The notes under the pieces: generated by a model | What the model saw: only the letters and a program-made list of their open reading frames with translations | Databases searched by the model: none | What the model was told of the DNA's origin: nothing | In this document: positions 56,631 through 64,000 of the stretch, in pieces | Position numbering within the stretch: the stretch's first letter is position 1 | How the letters are laid out: each line of letters opens with the position of its first letter | From: Kovacikia minuta CCNUW1 | GTDB lineage: Bacteria; Cyanobacteriota; Cyanobacteriia; Leptolyngbyales; Leptolyngbyaceae | Direction of reading: 5' to 3' | DNA: 64,000 nucleotides | Assembly (NCBI RefSeq): GCF_020091585.1 | Contig: NZ_CP083582.1 | Location: forward strand, 124,001-188,000 | Program-made: the position numbers and the translations under genes

Positions 56631-57155
56631 CTATTCCCCTCTGCCAACAGACAAAGCCGCTGCCAGTTCCGCTGGGTTTGTCTGCTCATAGGGTTCAAAG
56701 GGTTGATGAATCCAGGGATTATCCGGCAGATAGTCCACGTAATAGTCCGGTGCAATTACGGAGCAGTCCTTGTACCAGAGGACCGCAGTTCGCATTTCTT
56801 CAATGTAAAAGCCATAGTTACGATCGAGCCAGACCAGCGTTTTTTTCAGCGTCACCCCAGAATCCACCAGATCATCGACCAACAGCACATGGCTGCCCAA
56901 ATTAAGGGTGGTCATCGTCAAATCGCGGGAGAAAGTAATGGAGCCTCGGATCTGGTTGTTGGCTCCCCCATAGGAAGAGGTTGACAGAATCGCCAATGGT
57001 AAATCGTAGATGCGAGATAAAATATCGCCTACCCTCAGCCCACCCTTCGCCAAGCAAATAATCTGGTTGAATTGCCAACCAGATTGATAAATCTTTACAG
57101 CGAGTTGTTCAATTTTTTGGTGGTAATCTGACCAGGAAACGTGTAAATCTGGCAT
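56631..57155 (-). CDS. Phosphoribosyltransferase family protein
   Basis: The protein has 174 residues. It has the PRPP-binding loop HVLLVDDLVDSGVTL and an upstream lysine-glycine loop (ICLAKGGLRVGDILS). This pattern is close to xanthine/hypoxanthine phosphoribosyltransferases; substrate base not determined. It is divergent from the sugar symporter gene. Confidence 0.9.
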   Translation of the reverse strand: MPDLHVSWSDYHQKIEQLAVKIYQSGWQFNQIICLAKGGLRVGDILSRIYDLPLAILSTSSYGGANNQIRGSITFSRDLTMTTLNLGSHVLLVDDLVDSGVTLKKTLVWLDRNYGFYIEEMRTAVLWYKDCSVIAPDYYVDYLPDNPWIHQPFEPYEQTNPAELAAALSVGRGE

Positions 57156-57235
57156 AGCAGGAGAATGCTGATGAGAAATAAGTAAAAAGATGATGAGAAT
57201 AATACAACTGTTGTCTGAATTTCTCGTATTCCACC

Positions 57236-58684
57236 ATGAATAATTCCCCTTCCGCCCATTCTGAAGTGCCTGCGTCAGAAAAGCTTGACTTACCCACCAA
57301 ACTCGCTTACGGCGCAGGTGACCTGGGAACTGCGATTACCGCAAACATTCTGGTGGTATTTTTACTGATTTTCTTTACCAATGTGGCTGGGTTAAGTCCA
57401 GCATTGGCAGGCAGCGTTCTGTTAATTGGCAAAGTTTGGGATGCGATTAACGATCCAATCGTTGGTGTACTGAGCGATCGCACCAAAAGCCGCTGGGGTA
57501 GGCGACACTCCTGGATGATTTTTGGCGCAGTCCCATTTGGCATTTTCTTCTTTTTGCAATGGCTGGTTCCTCGCTTCAGCGATAACCCCAACGCCAACCA
57601 GTGGGGGTTGTTCTGGTACTACGTCATCATCAGCATCCTATTTAATAGCTTTTATACCGCAGTCAATTTACCCTACACTGCACTCACCCCTGAACTGACC
57701 CAGGACTACGACGAACGCACCAGCCTCAATAGCTTTCGGTTTGCTTTTTCGATCGGAGGGAGCATTCTGTCTCTGGTGTTAGCCCTTGCCATCTTCGATA
57801 AATTTAAGGGCGATGCAATTCAACAGTATCTGGTGTTAGGCGCAATTTGCGCGGTACTTTCTGTCCTTCCAATCTACTGGTGTGTTTGGGGGACTCGTCA
57901 GCGGGTCAAGGAAGCCGAAAGTCGGCGGCAGGAAATTAGCCAATCCGAATCTCTGCCCTATCTGCAACAGCTCAAAATTGCCTTTAGCAATCGTCCCTTT
58001 CTATACGTGATTGGCATTTACCTCTGTTCCTGGCTGGCAGTGCAGAACACCGTTGCTGTAATTCCCTATTTTGTCAAGAACTGGATGGGGCTGACAGACC
58101 AGGACTTTACCAAAGTAGTGATGGCAGTTCAGGTGACGGGGTTAGCCATGCTGTTTGTCTGGAGTGCGGTCAGTAAGCGGGTCGGCAAAAAGGCTGTTTA
58201 CTTCATGGGCATGGCAGTTTGGATCATCGCCGAAATTGGATTATTCTTCCTCAAACCGGGGCAGATTGGACTCATGTATCTGCTGGCGATCATGGCAGGG
58301 TTTGGCGTCTCGACAGCCTATCTGGTTCCCTGGTCAATGATCCCGGATGTGATCGAGCTGGATGAGTTGCACACTGGACAACGACGGGAAGGAATTTTTT
58401 ACGGCTTTATGGTGTTGCTGCAAAAAATAGCCCTGGCGCTCGGTCTATTTTTAGTCGGAATTGCCCTTGAGCAATCTGGATTTGTCTCCACCGTAGCGGG
58501 GCAACCCGAACCCACTCAGCCCGAATCTGCTCTGTGGGCCATTCGTCTGTTAATCGGGCCAATTCCCACTATTATCCTGCTGATTGGTCTGGTGCTGGCG
58601 TATCTCTACCCCATCACCCGCGAGGTTCATACCGAAATTCTGTTGAAACTTCAAGAACGCAAGCAAGCAAGAACGGAGGAGTGA
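57236..58684 (+). CDS. GPH-family sodium/sugar symporter (MFS)
   Basis: The protein has 482 residues with 12 membrane segments. Family features: LAYGAGDLGTAITANILVVF, the loop SDRTKSRWGRRHSWM, LPYTALTPELTQDYDERTSLN, and VPWSMIPDVIELDELHTGQRREG. It would take up a glycoside or uronide with a cation. The ATG is at 57236. No sugar-metabolism genes adjoin it. Confidence 0.93.
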   Translation: MNNSPSAHSEVPASEKLDLPTKLAYGAGDLGTAITANILVVFLLIFFTNVAGLSPALAGSVLLIGKVWDAINDPIVGVLSDRTKSRWGRRHSWMIFGAVPFGIFFFLQWLVPRFSDNPNANQWGLFWYYVIISILFNSFYTAVNLPYTALTPELTQDYDERTSLNSFRFAFSIGGSILSLVLALAIFDKFKGDAIQQYLVLGAICAVLSVLPIYWCVWGTRQRVKEAESRRQEISQSESLPYLQQLKIAFSNRPFLYVIGIYLCSWLAVQNTVAVIPYFVKNWMGLTDQDFTKVVMAVQVTGLAMLFVWSAVSKRVGKKAVYFMGMAVWIIAEIGLFFLKPGQIGLMYLLAIMAGFGVSTAYLVPWSMIPDVIELDELHTGQRREGIFYGFMVLLQKIALALGLFLVGIALEQSGFVSTVAGQPEPTQPESALWAIRLLIGPIPTIILLIGLVLAYLYPITREVHTEILLKLQERKQARTEE

Positions 58685-59200
58685 AGTCGCTGGCTGCTCC
58701 AACATTATCTTTGGCAAAAGTAGCTGGGAAAGGCAAATAAAAAGCACGTTCTGCAAATAAAAATAATATCAGGTATGATTCAATTACTGTCGGTAGTAGA
58801 CACTTCGATAGTAGAAACAACTGTTTGTAGTTTTTTAGTCCTGAAATTTCAAGCGGTCAGTTTCAAGTATTGCGATTAAGCCTCTACACGCACCTATTTC
58901 TTAAAGACAGCTGAATCTTTTCTCCACAAGCAATCCCTAGGGTTATTAGGGTAATTGACCAGGCTGATCTCTTCTAGTTTCCTTCACCTCTAGACTGCCG
59001 AGAATCGAGTTACTAAATTCATTCACCTCAGACGTTAAGCTTGAATGTTTTGCAGATTGCATTCTCGCTTAAACAACCTGAATACTTTTGGTATATGCCT
59101 CAAGGGTATATCAAAAGTATGCTTTTTGCGATTTAGTTTATTCACCTCTTACTAACAGATTGATGCAAAGCAATGTTGCATTCACCGAGGTTTACAAATC
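58685..59200. other. Gap upstream of the glycosyltransferase pseudogene
   Basis: A 516-nt AT-rich gap. TTTTGGTATATG and GGGTATATCAAAAG at 59083-59116 form an inverted pair and could be a hairpin or operator. No gene recognised. Confidence 0.4.
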
Positions 59201-60428
59201 GTGAAAATTGCTATTATCTCCCAACCCACTGATGGTATTTATCCTACCGCCCGTGGTTCGATCGGAATTTGGACGCGGGAAATATCCACAAGAATTGGAG
59301 AATCTCAAGATGTCGTTGTCTTCTCCAAAAAACAAAGCGTCAAGGATAGGAATGTTCAGGTTGGTCGAATTGAGTACGTTAAACAGTGGGTTCACTTTGA
59401 CCTATTTATCACCAGAATCTTAGGGTTAGTTCGGCGTATTTTAAGAGTTCTGCTGAGGCAGGATATCAATCTTTTTTATCGATATTATTACTATGAATGG
59501 TACTATTACCTGTTTTACATTACCTTATCTGCTCTGGGAATTAGACAACGTAAGCCTGAGTGGGTTGTCATTCACAATTTTTCCCAATTTGTACCCATCG
59601 TTAAGTTCTTCAATCCAGGGATAAAGATCGCGATCGTCATGCATTGCGATTGGCTCATTGAGCTAAACGAAAGTGTCGTTAGCAAACGGCTTCAGGACAT
59701 AGATATTATTTTTGGGGTTAGTAACTATATTACTCAGGGTGTTAAAGACAAGCTCCCCCAATTTAAAAGCCGATGCCATACCCTATTAAATGGCTGTAAT
59801 TCAAATGCCTTTAAACCGGTTGGAAATATCGAGTGAATCGATCCAAAAAATACGCCAAGAGTTGGGACTAGGCGAAGAAAAAATAATCGCATTTATCGGT
59901 CGAGTTTCTCCTGAAAAAGGAATCTCAACCTTGATCGAGGCAATGAAATTAGTGCTGGAAAAGAGGCAGGACTGCTGCCTGTTAATTATTGGTCCGGTTT
60001 CCAATAACCCAATTAATCCGCTTTGGCTTCAAGACCAACACTCCGAATTCAAAAAATTTGAGCTACAAAAAGAAAACTATCTTCAGGATCTCCACGAACT
60101 ATCCTCCGGGTTTGAAGACAAAATTCGATTGTTAGGGAGCAAGCCTCATCAAGAGTTACCCGCTTATTACCGTCTGTGCGATATATTTGCCCATCCTTCT
60201 TCCTGGAATGAACCCTGCGCCCTGACACTCTTTGATGCGATCGCCTTGTGTCACGGGTGCATGTCACCTTTACGCCCTCACCCTAAATCCCTCTCCCCAA
60301 GGAGAGGGACTTTGAATCCTGCTCCCTTCTCCCTGGGGAGAAGGGTTGGGGATGAGGGCAAATCAAGAACTTGCAAAAGTGACCTGCTCCCCTGTGCCAC
60401 TCCACCCGAATCGCAATCACTATTTTGA
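59201..60428 (+). pseudogene. GT4 glycosyltransferase remnant: frameshift and truncation
   Basis: The start is GTG 59201 (KIAIISQPTDGIYPTARGSI). The first frame runs to FKPVGNIE; removing one G at 59822-59823 continues it as EISSESIQKIRQEL, then AFIGRVSPEKGISTLIEAM and LCDIFAHPSSWNEPCALTLFDAIA. There the family would go on with a Gly-rich helix and 60-80 more residues, but the frame enters an interspersed repeat (60266-60362). So it lacks the end of the sugar-nucleotide-binding domain. It is probably dead; if the frameshift is an error, the truncation remains. Confidence 0.8.
60266..60362. repeat. Interspersed CCCTCACCCTAAATCCC repeat
   Basis: The text CCCTCACCCTAAATCCCTCT, CCCCAAGGAGAGGGACTTTG, CTCCCTTCTCCCTGGGGAGA and AGGGTTGGGGATGAGGGC makes up a palindrome-rich element. 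It is a repeat type widespread in cyanobacterial intergenic DNA. Here it lies at the point where the glycosyltransferase gene is cut off. Confidence 0.8.
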
Positions 60429-60755
60429 ATTAACCCAGATCAACTACTTCTGCATTAGTAAGGGGTTCCCATTGTCTACAGGACATCCATAAAGCAGGGG
60501 GTTTTCCCCCTAAGGAAAAAACTCACCCCGTTGAGACTTACTGAGCCGAGGAGAGCAGTATCACCTATACTGACGATTTATACGGGCGATCGAGTGCCCG
60601 CTCTTTCAAGAAGACTTTTACAACCCAAGACACTTCGCGAACAACTGCGATGGAAATTTTTGGGGGGGTTTCTGCGCGAAGTCTATAGTGACTCTTTAAT
60701 ATGAATTAGGCGATCGCTCTGGTACAAATGCACCCTTGTACGGTTGAATGAAGTA
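60429..60755. other. Gap upstream of the DUF2791 ATPase gene
   Basis: A 327-nt gap with inverted pairs such as CAGGACATCCATAAAGCAGG near 60479 and a GGGGGGGTTTCTGCGCG run near 60660. No gene was recognised. Confidence 0.35.
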
Positions 60756-62090
60756 ATGGCAACCCCTAACAAGCTTCCTAAACGAGTTTCGACGGCTCTA
60801 ATCAACGCCCTCAGTGCTGGTGTTGTGCCCCGGGTTGGGCTAGAGCATATTGCGGTCGGGCGAGAACAGGAGATGCAAGCGCTCCTACAAGACCTGGATA
60901 ACATTGCAGGCGGAGGTTCTGGGTTCCGGTTCGTCATTGGGCGCTATGGCGCGGGCAAAAGTTTTACCCTTCAGCTTATCCGCAACCATGCAATGGAACG
61001 GGGGTTTGTGGTTGCGGATGCAGACATTACACCCGAACGGCGGTTGGCAGGTTCCGGCGGCTCCAGCGTTGCCACCTACCGAGAGTTGATGAAAAATCTT
61101 TCAACCAAGAGCCGCCCGGATGGGGGAGCTTTGGCAACGATTCTGGAACGCTGGATTGCTGGCATTCAGACCCAGGTTGCCCAAGAAACAGGTAAAAAAT
61201 CGACGGATGCAGGTTTCGACGACCTGGTAGAAGCAAAAATTCGCGAAGTCACCAAGGATGTTGCGGATTTAGTCAATGGTTTTGAGTTTGCGAACGTCAT
61301 CATTGCCTACTGGAATGGCTACCGCACGGATGACGATACCAAAAAGGATTTTGCGATGCGCTGGTTGAGGGGTGAATTTGCAACCAAAACAGAGGCAAAA
61401 GCAGCGCTGGGTGTGCGGGTAATTATTGACGATGAGAACTGGTATGACTACATCAAACTATTTGCCCGCTTCGTTTCCGATATTGGCTACAAAGGCTTGC
61501 TCATGATGTTAGATGAGGTCATTCACCTCTATAAAATCAGCACCACCATTTCTCGCCAGAACAACTACGATAAACTGCTGGCAATGTTTAACGATGCGAT
61601 GCAGGGAAGGGTAACCTACCTCGGCACCCTGATTGGTGGTACACCCCAATTTCTAGAAGACCCGCGCCGGGGATTGTACAGCGACCCAGCGTGGCAACGT
61701 CGCACCTCCCAAAGCCGATTTGCAAGTAAGGCGGGAATTCAGGATGCGATCGGTCCTGTGATTCGGTTAGAACCGTTGACCCGTGAGGAAATTCTGACCC
61801 TCCTGGAACGGCTGGTGCAGGTTCATGTAGCCCATTACAACCTGAAGAAACCCCTCACGAAGCAAGAACTTCAGGAGTTTTTGCAAGCCATTATTAATCG
61901 GCTGGGCGCAGAAGCCCTACTGACTCCAGGCGAAATTGTGCGGGACTTCATGAGCGTGCTCAATATCCTGCACCAAAATCCCAAGCTGACATTCAATCAA
62001 CTCATTCAAGGTTCCAACTTTCAGCCAACCCGATCGCAATCTGCTCCCCAGGCAGATGAAGGCAGCGAATACGCCGAGTTTACCGTGTGA
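60756..62090 (+). CDS. DUF2791/BrxD-like P-loop ATPase
   Basis: The protein has 444 residues from ATG 60756 (a TTG at 60744 would add four). AAA-type motifs: Walker A FVIGRYGAGKSFTLQLIR, Walker B KGLLMMLDEVIHLYK, sensor-like YLGTLIGGTPQFLED. The text resembles the DUF2791 family, whose members include BrxD of BREX-type phage-defence systems and partners of TerB/helicase loci. Here no other defence gene adjoins it in the window: upstream is a decayed glycosyltransferase, downstream a convergent YdcF gene. Partner genes may be missing or elsewhere. Confidence 0.8.
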   Translation: MATPNKLPKRVSTALINALSAGVVPRVGLEHIAVGREQEMQALLQDLDNIAGGGSGFRFVIGRYGAGKSFTLQLIRNHAMERGFVVADADITPERRLAGSGGSSVATYRELMKNLSTKSRPDGGALATILERWIAGIQTQVAQETGKKSTDAGFDDLVEAKIREVTKDVADLVNGFEFANVIIAYWNGYRTDDDTKKDFAMRWLRGEFATKTEAKAALGVRVIIDDENWYDYIKLFARFVSDIGYKGLLMMLDEVIHLYKISTTISRQNNYDKLLAMFNDAMQGRVTYLGTLIGGTPQFLEDPRRGLYSDPAWQRRTSQSRFASKAGIQDAIGPVIRLEPLTREEILTLLERLVQVHVAHYNLKKPLTKQELQEFLQAIINRLGAEALLTPGEIVRDFMSVLNILHQNPKLTFNQLIQGSNFQPTRSQSAPQADEGSEYAEFTV

Positions 62091-62182
62091 GCGGTTGCCC
62101 ACCAACCCATCACCAGGAAAGGGGATTCAGTACAGAAGGCAGGGGGAAATAGCCCTTCTGGCTCCTGCCTCTGGTCGAACGG

Positions 62183-63337
62183 TCAGGAAAGGGGTCTGAT
62201 CCAACCGCGTAGAAAATAATAGATGGAAGCGAGATATTCTTCGATCGCCTCTGTGCTGGCACAAAATGCCTCGGCACTGGGTAAAAAGTCACTGGCTAAC
62301 AGTTGGCGAGAAATTAAATCATTTCCTTGAAGCAACTTGCCCAACCTTTCGGGCGGAGGCAGGGTATAGAAATCGGTGGGTCGAGAATTAATTGCTGCAT
62401 CCCCAAACACATCCTTAAACGTTAAAGCCGTTCGATGCATATTCATGGCAGTGGTAACAACCGTCACCTGCCCACCGTAGTTAATCCTCTGGTCATCCAG
62501 CAGTTTCTTCACATTTTCAGCACTCCTGCGAACAGTAGTGCCATCGTGTTCTAAGGTAATGCTGCCCTCAGGGACTCTCATCGTTTGGGTTAAAAAAGTC
62601 CGAATATCAATTGCTTCAGAGATATTTTCCTTCTTCTCCCCCTCTCTTTGAAGACGATAGGGACGTGTTCCAGCACTGACCAAAATCAAAGGATTGGTCC
62701 CTGCCTGAGTCTCCTCCTGGTAAAGCTGGGCGGCATAAATCAGACGATTGCCCTTGTTCGTCAGTTGAATCGGTAGCCTCGCTAAAACATCAAAGGCAGC
62801 ACTACTAATGGGTCGTACTGCTTTGGCATCAGTTGCCGGAGCATCGCCCTGGCGGGGACGAAGTTGGAGTCGGGTCGTTCCCTGTCCAATCAAAACAATG
62901 ACCCGCCTCCCGCCTCCCTCCAGCCTTGGCAGTGCCTGGATTTGCTCAATTCCTTCCAGTTCCAGTTCTTGAACCAGATAGTAGGAGAAAAAGGGAATAC
63001 TCCCCAGCGCCAGGACAAGCAACCCCAGGACAATGAATCGTCTGGCGATTTTACCTGGCTTTCCTGTGAGCAGCACCAGCAACAGGATGATGATTAATCC
63101 CAAGGGGGTGAACGGGAAGGAAATAATCCGCCAAATCACTCCTAAAACATCTGTAGTGGGTGGAGGCCCCATAAAAAATGACAACCCCAAAACCGCCAGG
63201 ATCAGCAGCAAAACCAGCATGCCCAGAAACGGTTTGGGCAGAAGTTTGAGCAACACAAACCAGGCGATCAAACCCACCACCAACCACAGGAGCACCTGGG
63301 TCAGCAATAGAAATACATCTGTTAGCAGTAAAACCAT
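62183..63337 (-). CDS. YdcF-family (DUF218) membrane protein
   Basis: The protein has 384 residues: about four N-terminal membrane helices (VLLWLVVGLIAWFVLLKLL and others), then a DUF218 domain: RVIVLIGQGTTRLQ, RLIYAAQLYQEE, PLILVSAGTRPY, EHDGTTVRRSAENV, TVVTTAMNMHRTALTF. E. coli homologs ElyC/SanA/YdcF affect envelope biogenesis. The domain binds S-adenosylmethionine in YdcF. Start at 63337. Confidence 0.88.
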   Translation of the reverse strand: MVLLLTDVFLLLTQVLLWLVVGLIAWFVLLKLLPKPFLGMLVLLLILAVLGLSFFMGPPPTTDVLGVIWRIISFPFTPLGLIIILLLVLLTGKPGKIARRFIVLGLLVLALGSIPFFSYYLVQELELEGIEQIQALPRLEGGGRRVIVLIGQGTTRLQLRPRQGDAPATDAKAVRPISSAAFDVLARLPIQLTNKGNRLIYAAQLYQEETQAGTNPLILVSAGTRPYRLQREGEKKENISEAIDIRTFLTQTMRVPEGSITLEHDGTTVRRSAENVKKLLDDQRINYGGQVTVVTTAMNMHRTALTFKDVFGDAAINSRPTDFYTLPPPERLGKLLQGNDLISRQLLASDFLPSAEAFCASTEAIEEYLASIYYFLRGWIRPLS

Positions 63338-63802
63338 GCGTAACCCTCCACCTAGTTAAAGAATAGGGAGTGGGAAGGGGGGAGTGGGCGATCGGGAGGG
63401 GTGTGAGGGTGGAGGGGAAGAGAGATTTTCATGTTTGGGGAGGAGGGTCTGTTAACTCAGGGGCAGCTTGACAGACACCATGATGCAGCTAAATAGCGAA
63501 TTGGCATCAGTGATTCATCCGAGATTCATCTATTCAGCGGAAGTTTCGTCAGCCTGGTCCTTTGTTTGATCCGCTTCAGCCTTTTTTAGAGACTTGGCGA
63601 GTATGAATTCTCAGATAAATTTCTCCAAATTCCTAGCAAGATTGATAACGACCCGATAAACTACTTTTCGGGTCACGACCTGAATAATACATATGTCCTA
63701 GCACTGTCCTCATCATACATGGACGTTGCTAGTTTTCAAAATTGAGTTGCGATCGCAGTCGTTTGATGTCTGGGTGCAGGGTATTTGCAGAAGGAGACTC
63801 CG
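63338..63802. other. Gap upstream of the small membrane peptide
   Basis: A 465-nt region with a GGGAGTGGG-rich run near 63365 and HIP1-like GATCGC words near 63390 and 63750. It contains the AGAAGGAG ribosome-binding site of the next gene. No other gene seen. Confidence 0.4.
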
Positions 63803-63886
63803 ATGACCATAGAATTGCTCTTCGCTGTGATTGTATTTGGGTTTATCTTCTACTCGATTGTGAATGAGGCTCTGGGAAAGAAATAA
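63803..63886 (+). CDS. 27-residue single-pass membrane peptide
   Basis: The ATG is preceded by AGAAGGAG at 63789-63796, a near-consensus ribosome-binding site 6 nt away. The peptide is MTIELLFAVIVFGFIFYSI followed by VNEALGKK. A single hydrophobic helix with a basic end is the layout of cyanobacterial small photosynthetic or respiratory subunits (PetG, PsbT, PsaM and similar), but it matches none that I know. Translation is likely because of the ribosome-binding site; function unknown. Confidence 0.65.
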   Translation: MTIELLFAVIVFGFIFYSIVNEALGKK

Positions 63887-64000
63887 TCCCCTTTCCCCCT
63901 GTTATGTTTGTTCAGTTCTGGAAAAATCGGTCAGGTTGACCTATCCTACAGATAGTTTTGGGAGTCCGTTTGAACAATGGCAGCCGGGTGCGAAAGATGA

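Overview
The window comes from a cyanobacterium. It encodes NDH-1 subunits of the plastid/cyanobacterial type (NdhF, NdhD), CP12, a CPP1-like protein, a phycobilisome-related protein, V4R proteins and DUF3177. GCGATCGC (HIP1) octamers are scattered throughout, and several interspersed palindromic repeats are of a cyanobacterial kind. The repeat content and large sensory/conflict proteins suggest a filamentous or Leptolyngbya-like lineage, but the sequence does not settle this. I saw no rRNA, tRNA, CRISPR array or intact transposase.

Layout. 0.3-3.8 kb (minus): two small stress-type proteins (DUF2945, DUF3140) followed by an AcnA-type aconitase. 5.1-10.6 kb (minus): a lasso-peptide-like RiPP operon with RRE/PqqD protein, B2 transglutaminase-like protease, precursor with a lasso-type leader, HPr-kinase-like kinase (frame-disrupted), ABC exporter and PF14907-type nucleotidyltransferase; no lactam synthetase is visible. 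10.6-13.7 kb: repeat-rich DNA around an orphan thioesterase. 13.7-21.8 kb: a membrane protein broken by one TGA, an M20 amidohydrolase, two tandem OmpR-type regulators, a CPP1-like protein, an SDR, a RodZ-like HTH protein and HU. 21.9-26.7 kb: a vWA-like protein with a degenerate metal site, then ndhD and ndhF. 27.0-33.4 kb: thioredoxin, NnrU protein, Ser/Thr kinase, two V4R proteins, a phycobilisome-like protein, a small 'FFxALNW' protein and a divergent 2Fe-2S ferredoxin; this resembles the Synechocystis slr0144-slr0152 photosystem-II-assembly locus. 33.6-44.6 kb: housekeeping and regulatory genes (trmB, FIST, cp12, DUF3177, glmM, histidine kinase). 44.7-54.6 kb (minus): a tight three-gene operon with a triple-TIR/14-WD-repeat giant and two SLATT(DUF4231)-peptidoglycan-hydrolase fusions, next to a HEAGH-type protease and a VanY-like carboxypeptidase. 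This is the best candidate for an undescribed system, probably a conflict/cell-lysis or wall-remodelling module. 54.9-64 kb: AEC transporter, MshEN-like protein, phosphoribosyltransferase, GPH sugar symporter, a decayed glycosyltransferase, a DUF2791/BrxD-like ATPase, a YdcF protein and a 27-residue membrane peptide.

Six genes (HPr-like kinase, ndhD, thioredoxin, glmM, the TIR-WD40 gene and a glycosyltransferase) each carry one apparent extra base whose removal restores the whole reading frame. Two of them (ndhD, glmM) would be expected to be functional or essential. The uniform +1 direction points to assembly or sequencing errors at least in part, so these genes should be read as probably intact until raw reads are checked.
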